Shown: one piece after another, positions 26,935 through 34,825 of the stretch
Numbering within the stretch: position 1 is the stretch's first letter
Layout: the number at the start of each line of letters is the position of its first letter
Source: Pseudomonas fluorescens NCIMB 11764
GTDB lineage: Bacteria > Pseudomonadota > Gammaproteobacteria > Pseudomonadales > Pseudomonadaceae
NCBI RefSeq assembly: GCF_000293885.2
Contig: NZ_CP010945.1
Location: 6,282,001-6,346,000, forward strand
Length of the DNA stretch: 64,000 bases
Direction of reading: 5' to 3'
Notes under the pieces: model-generated
What the model was told of the DNA's origin: nothing
Databases searched by the model: none
The model's input: only the letters and a program-made list of their open reading frames with translations
Position numbers and translations under genes: made by a program

Positions 26935-28137
26935 ATGTCCATCGCACCACCTCAAGTCTCCAGCAAGCTGTTCGGCCTGTTTTGCCTCGCCAGCTATTTG
27001 CTGTCGCTGTCTTACGGCGCGACGTTTTTGCTGTCGTTGCTGATCGGCTCCCGTGGCGGCAACGAACACGATGCCGGCAGCGTGATTTCGGCGGCGATGC
27101 TCAGCACGTTTGCAGCGGTGATTGTCTCTGGGCATTTGTCTGATCTACTCGGGGCGGCCCGTTCGATTGCGCTGTTCGGCGTGCTGCTGGTAGCGGCCAG
27201 CCTGGGCTTTGCGCTGACGCCGGGCTTCGGCCCTCTGCTGCTCCTGTTCGGGTTGCTGCTGGGGTTGGGCTGGGGCGTTTTCTACACGCTCGGGCCGATC
27301 ATCGTCGCGAGCCTGGTGACGCCCGCGCAGCGTGCCAAATATTTTGCGCTGCTGTCGGGCAGCATGATGACCGGGATCGGCAGTGGCCCTCTGCTGGGGC
27401 GCGCAGCCAGTGCGCTCGGCTATCCGGTGACGGCGGCGTTTTACCTCGCAGCACTCGCCAGCCTGATCGGCGTTGTACTGTTCTGGCGCCTGGATGCGCA
27501 ACTGAAAAAGGCACCTTCGCCCACCGCCTCGGTCGCGCGTATTTCCTGGCGTGCAACGGTTCAAGTGCTGTCGTCCAGAGCGGTGTTCCCGATCATCATG
27601 GTCGGCCTTGGCGGTTGCGTGTTCGGTGGCCTGTCGAGTTTTCAAACCAGTTACGCGGCGTCTCGCTCTCTGGATTACTCGCTGTTCTTTTTCGGTTTCA
27701 TGGGCGCGGCGATCAGCAGTCGGATGTTGATTGCCGGGTTGGTGGTCAAGCGCGATCCGTTCCGCACATCCTGCCTGTTGTCGGGGCTGATGACAGGCTC
27801 GATCGTGATGTTCGGTTTCGTGGTCGACAGCGGCTTCAGCTACGTGCTGGCCGCGGTGATGCTGGGCGTCGGTTACGGGCTGACGTATTCGGTGATCAAC
27901 GGCCTGGCCGCGAACGAAGCGCCGAGCGGCACCACTGCGCAATCGTTGCTGTTGTTCAGCCTGTCGTACTTCATCGGCGTGTTCGGTTTTCCGTTGCTGG
28001 CCGGACAGATCATCGTTGAATACGGGATGACCACACTGTTGCTCACCGTTCTCTGCGTCGCGCTGCTGAACTGGCTGATCACCGTGGGCCGCTTGCTCTG
28101 GCGCCGCTTCAGGGTCAAGACGCCGCAGCAGGCCTGA
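26935..28137 (+). CDS. MFS transporter
   Basis: A 400-residue major-facilitator protein with about twelve membrane segments (FCLASYLLSLSYGATFLLSLL, LLLVAASLGFALTPGFG, LLGLGWGVFYTLGPIIV and others). The size and GHLSDLLGAARSI loop suggest an exporter-like MFS (YfcJ/arabinose-efflux type). The substrate is unknown. I prefer ATG 26935 after CAAGGA over the ATG at 26899. Confidence 0.78.
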   Translation: MSIAPPQVSSKLFGLFCLASYLLSLSYGATFLLSLLIGSRGGNEHDAGSVISAAMLSTFAAVIVSGHLSDLLGAARSIALFGVLLVAASLGFALTPGFGPLLLLFGLLLGLGWGVFYTLGPIIVASLVTPAQRAKYFALLSGSMMTGIGSGPLLGRAASALGYPVTAAFYLAALASLIGVVLFWRLDAQLKKAPSPTASVARISWRATVQVLSSRAVFPIIMVGLGGCVFGGLSSFQTSYAASRSLDYSLFFFGFMGAAISSRMLIAGLVVKRDPFRTSCLLSGLMTGSIVMFGFVVDSGFSYVLAAVMLGVGYGLTYSVINGLAANEAPSGTTAQSLLLFSLSYFIGVFGFPLLAGQIIVEYGMTTLLLTVLCVALLNWLITVGRLLWRRFRVKTPQQA

Positions 28138-28221
28138 ACCGTTCGTCGTTCATCAGGCACCAACCCGATGGGGGGGCGGACCAATATCAGGTAAGGACTC
28201 TAATTAAATGGAGACGACACC

Positions 28222-28560
28222 ATGATCATGTCCCGACTGACCGCCCTCGCTCTCGCTACCCTGCTGTCCTCTGCTGCCCTTGCCGCGAACACCGCCTCCG
28301 GTACCGGCCCGACCGACCCGGTGGAAAAACCCAAATCCCCCGCCATTCAAAGCGCACCCGGCATCAACACCAATGGTTCCGGTGTCGATAGCAGCCTGCC
28401 GCCGTCCACGGGCACCGACCCGCGGATCCAGGGAAACGACGCGGGCCGTCAAGGTGGCATGAACATGCCCGACACCCAGACACCCGATAACGCCGGCACC
28501 GGCATCGGCTCGAAAACCACCACCGGTGGCTCGGGTTCCGAAGGCGGCGCCAGCCAATAA
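28222..28560 (+). CDS. Small exported Gly/Thr/Pro-rich protein
   Basis: A 112-residue protein with a signal peptide (SRLTALALATLLSSAALAA). The mature part is low-complexity, rich in Gly, Thr, Ser and Pro (GTGPTDP, SGVDSSLPPSTGTDPR, ending GGSGSEGGASQ), and likely disordered. The Shine-Dalgarno GGAGACGACACC precedes ATG 28222. I do not recognise a named family. Confidence 0.7.
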   Translation: MIMSRLTALALATLLSSAALAANTASGTGPTDPVEKPKSPAIQSAPGINTNGSGVDSSLPPSTGTDPRIQGNDAGRQGGMNMPDTQTPDNAGTGIGSKTTTGGSGSEGGASQ

Positions 28561-28606
28561 ATCGCCCACGCGAGCTGTACCTGTCCACATCCATGAAGAG
28601 GTAACC

Positions 28607-28861
28607 ATGAACGTCGATAAAAACCTTGAGAAAGAAGTCCTGACCCGTCTGCTGCACGCCCACCCGAACGGGTTGGGCAAGGAGGTTCTGGACAATTACC
28701 GGGGGGAGAAAGTCGTGGCCAGTGCCCTTGCCACGCTGCAGGATCGCGGGTTGATTCAACATGGGCATGTGATCTGCGACGAGACCGGCGAGCACTCGTT
28801 GAATTTGCCGATCAAACTCAGCGCGGCCGGGGTTGAGGCGGCGCGCAAGCTGGACGTCTAA
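28607..28861 (+). CDS. Small hypothetical protein, winged-helix-like
   Basis: An 84-residue protein starting MNVDKNLEKEVLTRLLHAH after AGAGGTAACC. The pattern of helices with EVLDNYRGEKVVASALATLQDRGLI, then a beta-like VICDETGEHSL and LSAAGVEAARKL, looks like a small winged helix. Function is unknown. It lies 46 bases after the exported protein and may share its transcript. Confidence 0.7.
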   Translation: MNVDKNLEKEVLTRLLHAHPNGLGKEVLDNYRGEKVVASALATLQDRGLIQHGHVICDETGEHSLNLPIKLSAAGVEAARKLDV

Positions 28862-28866
28862 CCGTG

Positions 28867-28942
28867 TAGGAGCTGCCGCAGCCTGCGATCTTTTGACGTT
28901 GATTCAAGAAGACCAAAAGCTCGCAGGCTTCGCCAGCGCCTA
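28867..28942. repeat. GATCGCAG-type repeat with TAGGAGCTGCC arms
   Basis: Two inverted arms, TAGGAGCTGCCGCAGCCTGC and AAAAGCTCGCAGGCTTCGCC, form an imperfect hairpin. It fills the gap between the two small genes. Confidence 0.7.
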
Positions 28943-28962
28943 AGAGCAGCAGGAGAAATCCC

Positions 28963-29343
28963 ATGCCTCGTGGAAGCAAAGACAAATACACCGCCGAACA
29001 AAAGCGCAAGGCCGAGCACATCGAAGAGAGCTACGAGCACAAAGGTGTCTCGAAAGAGGAAGCGGAGGCCCGCGCCTGGGCGACGGTGAACAAGCAGTCG
29101 GGTGGTGGTGAGCGCAGCGGTGGTTCCGGGCGCAAGAAACCGGCGAGTGCGAAGGCCGAAGACCGCAAGGGATCTTCGCGGCGTGCGGTAGCCAGTCGTG
29201 AAGGTCACCCGCGTAACAGCAAGGCGTCGCGGCAGACGCAGACGGTGGACAGTTTGAGGAAGGAAGCCACGGCGAAGAAGATTCCGGGGCGTTCGAGTAT
29301 GCGCAAGCAGGAATTGATCGAGGCGTTGCGCAAGGCTGGGTAA
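28963..29343 (+). CDS. Small basic protein with SAP/Rho-N-like C-terminus
   Basis: A 126-residue, very basic protein. The N-terminal third (KDKYTAEQKRKAEHIEESYE, then KEEAEARAWATVNKQSGGG) is the segment found in proteins often labelled plasmid stabilisation. The middle is disordered and Lys/Arg/Ser-rich. The C-terminus (VDSLRKEATAKKIPGRSSM, then KQELIEALRKAG) resembles a SAP/Rho-N helix pair that binds nucleic acid. A chromosomal DNA- or RNA-binding role is plausible but unproven. Confidence 0.75.
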   Translation: MPRGSKDKYTAEQKRKAEHIEESYEHKGVSKEEAEARAWATVNKQSGGGERSGGSGRKKPASAKAEDRKGSSRRAVASREGHPRNSKASRQTQTVDSLRKEATAKKIPGRSSMRKQELIEALRKAG

Positions 29344-29370
29344 GGGTCAAAATTTATTCAATGTGCGGGA

Positions 29371-29465
29371 CCTATCGCTGGCAGGCCAGCTCCCACAGTG
29401 ATTAAGGTGTTCACAGTTTTTGTTTACACCCCGAATCCTGTGGGAGCTGGCCTGCCAGCGATAGA
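29371..29465. repeat. REPIN, GGCAGGCCAGC subclass
   Basis: CTATCGCTGGCAGGCCAGCT and its inverted partner AGCTGGCCTGCCAGCGATAG flank about 55 bases. It lies between two convergent genes and may act as a shared transcription boundary. Confidence 0.87.
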
Positions 29466-29471
29466 GCCAGA

Positions 29472-30401
29472 TCAGCCGCAGAATGTTTTGCTGATCAGTG
29501 CATCCACCTCATCCGCCCCCGGCGAAGTCGCCGGCCCCCAGCGAGTCACTGCGAGTGCCGCCGCCGCATTCGCCCGCCGCGCCGCCTCGCCCGCCGACAG
29601 CCCTTGCGCCAACCCAGCCACAAATACCCCGGCGTGCGCATCGCCCGCGCCATTGCTGTCCACCGCCTCGACCTCGAAACCCGGCACAGGCTGACGCTCG
29701 CCATGCTGACTGATCCAGCAACCTTGGGGCCCATCGCGAACCACCATCAGCACCTCGGCGGGCAGATAATCGGTCAACCGATCCAGCGCCTCCCCGATGT
29801 CCGACGCCCCGGTAAACCGCAGCGCTTCGACACTGTTGCTGGTCCAAATATCGATGCGCGGCAACAAGGCCTGCATCAACGGCGCATCCGGTGACTCCAC
29901 CAACGGGCCCGGATCGAACACCACGTTAATCCCGGCCGGCAACGCCAGCACCCAATCCACCAGCGCCTGAGCCTTGCCGACATGCAGCAGGCTGTAGCCG
30001 CTGACGTAGACATAATCGCCCGCCTCGGCGGGCACACTCGCCAGGTCCTCGGCAGTCACTTCGCCTTCGGCGCCAATGTAGGAAACGAAACTGCGCTCGG
30101 CCGAGGCGTCGGTGATCGCCACGCACAATCCGGTATCGCGCTCCGCGCTGTGAGCAATGCCTATGTGGATGCCTTCAGCCTTCATCGCCTCCCGCGCCAG
30201 ATCACCGAAACGGCCGGTGCCATGCCGGCCGAGGTAAACCACCGGCAAACCATTACGCTGCGCCGCAGCCATCACATTGAAGCCGCCGCCCGCTTCGAAA
30301 CTGGCGGACTGCGCCAGTACATCGCCGCCGGGCTGCGGCAGTTTATCCACGGCCATGACCAGGTCGATGATGACCTGGCCGGTGTGCAACAGCTTAGGCA
30401 T
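29472..30401 (-). CDS. PfkB-family carbohydrate kinase (YegV-like)
   Basis: A 309-residue ribokinase-like enzyme. It has the N-terminal GGGFNVMAAAQRNG motif and the C-terminal DSNGAGDAHAGVFVAGL, where the Asp in GAGD is the catalytic base. It starts at 30401, overlapping the end of the permease gene by 8 bases. In the E. coli yegTUVW set the kinase YegV is the counterpart. It likely phosphorylates a sugar or nucleoside released inside the cell. Confidence 0.85.
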   Translation of the reverse strand: MPKLLHTGQVIIDLVMAVDKLPQPGGDVLAQSASFEAGGGFNVMAAAQRNGLPVVYLGRHGTGRFGDLAREAMKAEGIHIGIAHSAERDTGLCVAITDASAERSFVSYIGAEGEVTAEDLASVPAEAGDYVYVSGYSLLHVGKAQALVDWVLALPAGINVVFDPGPLVESPDAPLMQALLPRIDIWTSNSVEALRFTGASDIGEALDRLTDYLPAEVLMVVRDGPQGCWISQHGERQPVPGFEVEAVDSNGAGDAHAGVFVAGLAQGLSAGEAARRANAAAALAVTRWGPATSPGADEVDALISKTFCG

Positions 30402-31860
30402 GAGCATTCTCGAGCAATGCGGCGCGGCGATCCCTGGCGCCACCGAGTACGAAGTAAATCCCGCCAGCGACCAGGAACGTCACGATCCAGCCGAGGCCGT
30501 TGTGGCCCAGCCACGAATCGGAGAGGAACCCGCGGAACCAGACGGTTTGTTCGGTGGTGCCGATGGTGGTGAAGCTGAAACCCAGCACGATCGCCACCGC
30601 CCACGCACCGAAGGCGCGCCACTCGACGCCGCCGCGGTACCAGTAGGCGCTGCTCGGGCTGACGTCCAGCAGATCCTTGGGGCTGTAGTAATGACGGTGG
30701 ATCAGGTCGACGACGAAGATCCCGACCCACGCCGTGATCGGCACGGCCAGCAAGGAAATGAAGGTAATGAACGGGCCGTAGAAACTGTCGGCGATCAGCA
30801 TGAAGTAAATCGAACCGGCGAAGATCGCAACGATGTCGACCACCACGGCGTAGACGCGCTTGACCTTGAGGCCCAGGGTCAACGTGGTCAAACCGGCGGA
30901 GTACACCGACAGGTTGTTCGACAGCAGCAAGCCGCCGAAGGCGGTGATCAGGTAAGGCACGGCCATCCAGGTCGGCAGCATGTCGCGGATCGCAATGATC
31001 GGGTCAGTGGCCGACGCCAGGTCATTGTTACCCACCGACAGCAAGCCGCCGAGGGTGATCAGCAACACCAGCGGAATCCCCGCACCGAATGCGGCCGAGG
31101 CCACCAGGCGCACGGCTTTGACGCTGCGATGCTGATAGCGCGACATGTCGGCACCGGCGTTGGCCCAACCGATCCCGGTGCCGGCGGCCATGGTGCCGAC
31201 GCCGATGATCATTGCGCTAAGCGGTGCAGGCGTGGCGTTGAACACGGCACTCCAGTCGATGGTGGCGCAAAGGAAACCGCCGACCAGAATGTTCAGCGCG
31301 CCGAACACGTAGGTCGCCCACTTCTGAATCACCAGCAACGTCGCGTGCCCAAGGCCAGACACCGACAAAGTCAGCAGCACGAAAATCGCGATGAACACCA
31401 GGGTCAACATCGGCGCACTTTTGGCCTCCACCGGAGAGCCGAACAGGATCGAGCACAACGACAACAACACGAAAGCGGCGGTGGTGGTATTGACGGTTTC
31501 CCAACCCAGCCGCGACATCAACGAAACCAGGGTCGGGCCGATATTGCCGCGCACACCAAAGATCGCCCGCGACAGCGTCAGGCTCGGTGCGCGACCACGG
31601 CGACCGGCGATGGAAATGATCCCGACCACCGCGAAGGATCCGGCCGCGCCGAGGATCGCGACGATGATCGCCTGCCAGATCGCCAACCCGCGAAACGCTA
31701 CCAGCGTGGCGCCCAGCGGCAGGCCGAGGATGGAAATGTTGGCAGCGAACCAGACCCAGAACAGTTGCAGCGGATGACCGTTGCACTCTGCTTCCGGCAC
31801 CGGTTCGATGCCACGGGTTTCCAGTTGCCCGGCACTTTGCCCGGCGTTCGATGAACTCAT
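30394..31860 (-). CDS. NCS1-family purine/cytosine-type permease
   Basis: A 488-residue permease with about twelve membrane segments and NCS1 features (LFWVWFAANISILGLPLGA, then AIFGVRGNIGPTLVSLMSRLGW). NCS1 proteins import nucleobases, hydantoins, allantoin and sometimes nucleosides. The start MSSSNAGQSAGQ at 31860 follows an AGGAGCATTTCAC site. The kinase gene overlaps its end, so import and phosphorylation are coupled. Confidence 0.85.
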   Translation of the reverse strand: MSSSNAGQSAGQLETRGIEPVPEAECNGHPLQLFWVWFAANISILGLPLGATLVAFRGLAIWQAIIVAILGAAGSFAVVGIISIAGRRGRAPSLTLSRAIFGVRGNIGPTLVSLMSRLGWETVNTTTAAFVLLSLCSILFGSPVEAKSAPMLTLVFIAIFVLLTLSVSGLGHATLLVIQKWATYVFGALNILVGGFLCATIDWSAVFNATPAPLSAMIIGVGTMAAGTGIGWANAGADMSRYQHRSVKAVRLVASAAFGAGIPLVLLITLGGLLSVGNNDLASATDPIIAIRDMLPTWMAVPYLITAFGGLLLSNNLSVYSAGLTTLTLGLKVKRVYAVVVDIVAIFAGSIYFMLIADSFYGPFITFISLLAVPITAWVGIFVVDLIHRHYYSPKDLLDVSPSSAYWYRGGVEWRAFGAWAVAIVLGFSFTTIGTTEQTVWFRGFLSDSWLGHNGLGWIVTFLVAGGIYFVLGGARDRRAALLENAHA

Positions 31861-31984
31861 GTGAAATGCTCCTGTTGCCTTTGTTGTGGTTATGGGCAAT
31901 GACGGAAGACGAAAACAACAGCCCGGCTGTCCTGGCCAAGTCAGTGCGATCCATTGCGGGTGAAAAATTCAAACAAGCGGCGCA

Positions 31985-32010
31985 GCCATCGCCGGCAAGC
32001 CAGCGATGGC
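31985..32010. repeat. Single REP-like hairpin in an operon gap
   Basis: GCCATCGC and GCGATGGC pair around CGGCAAGCCA in the 160-base gap between the ADP-ribosylglycohydrolase and permease genes. It could attenuate or stabilise the message. Confidence 0.5.
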
Positions 32011-32020
32011 GCCAGTCCGG

Positions 32021-33019
32021 TCAGCGAAGAGCCAACAGGCCTTTTACCAACGGTTCCAGCTCCAACGAGTTAACGGCTTTGACCTTGTCGATCATCCCGA
32101 CAGGCCAGCTCTCAAGCCCCAGACAGGCCCCCAGCATGGCCCCCAGAATCGCCGCGATGGTGTCTGTGTCGCCGCCAAGACTGGCCGCCATGCACACAGC
32201 TTCGAAGGCATTCATCTCACCGATGGCCACTTGTTGGGCCAGGGCAAACGAAACCACCACCGACTCCTGTGACGCCACCGAAGTGCCGATCACGTCGTAC
32301 ATCAAGTCCGCCAGCAGCGCCTTGTCACTGTCGACGCTGATCGTCCGCGCCCAACTGATGCGCGAGGCGATGCGTCCGCCCGCGACCCAGTGGCCGTGAC
32401 TTTCCGCTTGCAGAGCGATCTGCTGGCCGAGGTTCAGCGCTTCGCCCAGGTCCATGCCGTTGATGCCGGCGGACACCACCGCCGCCACCGCCGCCGCGCT
32501 GGAAATGCCCAGCGTGGTGTTGTGAGTGACCTGGCAGGCCTGCACCACGGCGCTGATGAAACGCTCGGGATCGCTGACATCCGCCGAAATCCCGACCGGC
32601 GTAATGCGCATCGCCGCGCCGTTGGTGGTGCCATAGCGTCCCGCTTCTTCCGGCGACTGGCCGGCGAGAATCATCTCGATCGCCCGTTTGGTCGATGGGC
32701 CGAGCAAATCCTGTGAGTCCTTGGCCTGCATCGCGGCTTCCCATTCGATCAACCGCTGGGCCAGCACCGACGGTTCGATCTTGCCTTTGCCGTCGATCAA
32801 CAACTGACCGACCAGAATGGCCTGTTCGGTGTCGTCGGTGATCGAGCCTTTGGGCATGTTGGCCGCGATGGGTTGATCGGGACCAGCGTCTTGCAGATCG
32901 GTGATGTCGCCAAAGCGCGCCTTGATTTCAGCGCGGCTCAGGGATTGGGTCGGCATGCCCAGCGCATCGCCCAGGGCCAGTCCGTAAAACGCGCCCAGGG
33001 CACGATTGAACGCGGTCAT
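32021..33019 (-). CDS. ADP-ribosylglycohydrolase-family protein (YegU-like)
   Basis: A 332-residue DraG-fold hydrolase with both metal-binding signatures: SITDDTEQA near residue 59 and GGDTDTIAAI near residue 280. The fold cleaves N-glycosidic bonds to ribose. In this setting (permease, kinase, GntR regulator) the substrate is more likely a small N-glycoside or nucleoside than an ADP-ribosylated protein. Its start overlaps the stop of the GntR gene by 4 bases. Confidence 0.87.
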   Translation of the reverse strand: MTAFNRALGAFYGLALGDALGMPTQSLSRAEIKARFGDITDLQDAGPDQPIAANMPKGSITDDTEQAILVGQLLIDGKGKIEPSVLAQRLIEWEAAMQAKDSQDLLGPSTKRAIEMILAGQSPEEAGRYGTTNGAAMRITPVGISADVSDPERFISAVVQACQVTHNTTLGISSAAAVAAVVSAGINGMDLGEALNLGQQIALQAESHGHWVAGGRIASRISWARTISVDSDKALLADLMYDVIGTSVASQESVVVSFALAQQVAIGEMNAFEAVCMAASLGGDTDTIAAILGAMLGACLGLESWPVGMIDKVKAVNSLELEPLVKGLLALR

Positions 33020-33729
33020 TGCGGGTTTCCAAATTGCAGGTGCAGGCGAAAGTGCACCGGATCAAGCAGGCTTTCGACTTGCTCCATGAAGCGGTTTTGC
33101 CGGTCGTATGTGGTGCGCAAGGCTTTGAGGAAAACCGTACCGACCGGGCGGCCGAGCAGTTCGGCGTCTTCGGCGTTCAAGGGTTCGGCGCCGATCCATT
33201 GATCGCCGCGCTCGCCGATGTAGCCGTACGCCGCCAGGGTGATGGTCAGGGAATTGTCGATCAGGCCGACACGCGGCAGGCTTTCCAGGCCTCCGGTGGC
33301 GGGCATCAATGAGCGTTCGAGGGAAACCAGCTTGCCGTCGGTGGAACGACGTCGGCGGTCGAGGGTGATGAACTGGTCGGTGCCGAAACGCGGAAGCAGG
33401 TCAGGACGGGTTACCGCCTCGAGCCGCAGCACTTCGGTATTGATCAGCGCCCCGTTGTCGGCCAAGGCCTGCGCCCAGCCGCTGCGCTGATCAAGCACCA
33501 CGCCGTCGAAGGTGACGATGGAACCGACACCGCTTTGCGTCGCGATGTAGTGGCGCCGTTTCAACTCGGCCAGGGCTTCACGCAGCGTGCCGCGGCTGAC
33601 TTTGAATTCTTGAGCCAACTGATGCTCGCCCGGCAGTAAAAAACCGTCCTCCAAGAGGCCGCTTTCAATGCGCCGGATGAGTTCGTCGACCACCCGTTGT
33701 TTCTTGTCAAATCGTACCTGTCTAATCAT
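33016..33729 (-). CDS. GntR-family regulator with UTRA domain (YegW-like)
   Basis: A 237-residue HutC-type regulator. A winged helix (LLPGEHQLAQEFKVSRGTLREALAEL within residues 25-70) is followed by a UTRA ligand domain. I start at MIRQVRFDKKQR (33729). It is the first gene of the yegTUVW-like operon and probably its own repressor. GTAC occurs on both sides of the start (33713 and 33729 regions), a possible half-site pair. Confidence 0.85.
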   Translation of the reverse strand: MIRQVRFDKKQRVVDELIRRIESGLLEDGFLLPGEHQLAQEFKVSRGTLREALAELKRRHYIATQSGVGSIVTFDGVVLDQRSGWAQALADNGALINTEVLRLEAVTRPDLLPRFGTDQFITLDRRRRSTDGKLVSLERSLMPATGGLESLPRVGLIDNSLTITLAAYGYIGERGDQWIGAEPLNAEDAELLGRPVGTVFLKALRTTYDRQNRFMEQVESLLDPVHFRLHLQFGNPQ

Positions 33730-33803
33730 GTACAAACTGATAACCGAAACGGGTTGTAGCAGGCAAGAAATATTTAGGGGAAGTGACGGAAGGAATGCAT
33801 AAC

Positions 33804-33833
33804 CGTGGCGAGGGAGCAAGCTCCCTCGCCACG
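33804..33833. repeat. Single perfect REP hairpin after araH
   Basis: CGTGGCGAGGGAGC-AA-GCTCCCTCGCCACG is a perfect 14-bp stem with a two-base loop, 11 bases after the araH stop on the minus strand. It is well placed to protect or end the araFGH message. Confidence 0.85.
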
Positions 33834-33844
33834 AGAGACGGGTG

Positions 33845-34816
33845 TCAGCGTTGTTTGAGGCGGTCGATGACCACGGCCAACAACAGGATCGAACCGCGAA
33901 TTACATACTGATAAAACGTATCGATGTTCTTCAGGTTCATCGCGTTCTCGATGATTGCCAGAATCAACACCCCCGCGATCACATGCCGGATCATGCCGAT
34001 CCCGCCACTCAGCGACACCCCGCCGAGTACGCAAGCCGAGATCACCGTCAGCTCGAAACCCTGGCCGATCATCGGCTGTCCCGAGGTCATACGCGAAGCC
34101 AGGATCACCCCGGCCAATGCCCCGATCACGCCATGCACGGCGAAGATGATGATCTTGGTCCGGTCAACGTTGACCCCGGCGAGCAGCGCCGCTTCCTGGT
34201 TGCCGCCGATGGCCATGGTGTTGCGCCCGTAGGTGGTGTAGTTCAGCAGCCAGCCGAAAAACAGGAAGCAGACGATGGTGATCAGAATCGGCACCGGCAC
34301 CCCAAACAACTGGCCGTTACCGAAGACGAAGAACGACTCTTGCGACACGCCCACTGCTTTGCCATTGGCAAAAATGTAGGCCAGACCGCGAACGATCTGC
34401 ATGGTCGCCAGCGTGGTGATCAACGCATTGACCCGCAACTTGGCGATCACGATCCCGTTGATCAGCCCGACGATCAGCCCCATGAACAGCGCCGCCACCA
34501 CGCCGAGAAAAACGCTGTCGGTGTCGCGCATCACCACTGCCGCCACCACGCCGGCGCAGGCAATCACCGAGCCCACCGACAAGTCGAAATGCCCGGACGC
34601 CAGGCAATACAACATGGTGCACGCTGCGATCCCGGTGGTCGAAATCGCCAGGCCCAGCCCGCGCATGTTCAGTGGTGAAAGGAAGTTGTCGATCAGCAAA
34701 GTGCAGAGCACAAAGATCCCGACAGCCGCCAGCAGCATGACCCAGTCATCGAGAAAGCGCCGCAGGTCCAGAGGTTTGCGCTGGGTGGGCAGAGCGTTGT
34801 TTTGGGTTGTCATCAT
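33845..34816 (-). CDS. araH: Sugar ABC transporter permease, AraH type
   Basis: A 323-residue inner-membrane permease of the ribose/arabinose/galactose class with eight to ten membrane segments (WVMLLAAVGIFVLCTLLI, VGSVIACAGVVAAVVM, GVSLSGGIGMIRHVIAGVLI). The start ATG 34816 lies behind GAGAGG; a GTG at 34822 and ATG at 34813 are alternatives. It forms the channel for AraG and AraF. Nine bases separate it from araG. Confidence 0.9.
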   Translation of the reverse strand: MMTTQNNALPTQRKPLDLRRFLDDWVMLLAAVGIFVLCTLLIDNFLSPLNMRGLGLAISTTGIAACTMLYCLASGHFDLSVGSVIACAGVVAAVVMRDTDSVFLGVVAALFMGLIVGLINGIVIAKLRVNALITTLATMQIVRGLAYIFANGKAVGVSQESFFVFGNGQLFGVPVPILITIVCFLFFGWLLNYTTYGRNTMAIGGNQEAALLAGVNVDRTKIIIFAVHGVIGALAGVILASRMTSGQPMIGQGFELTVISACVLGGVSLSGGIGMIRHVIAGVLILAIIENAMNLKNIDTFYQYVIRGSILLLAVVIDRLKQR

Positions 34817-34825
34817 AGTCACCTC

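Noticed and set aside
30277..31854. A 525-codon plus-strand frame opposite the NCS1 permease
   Set aside because: It is highly charged (Asp, Arg, His) with no signature, as expected for the reverse of membrane helices.
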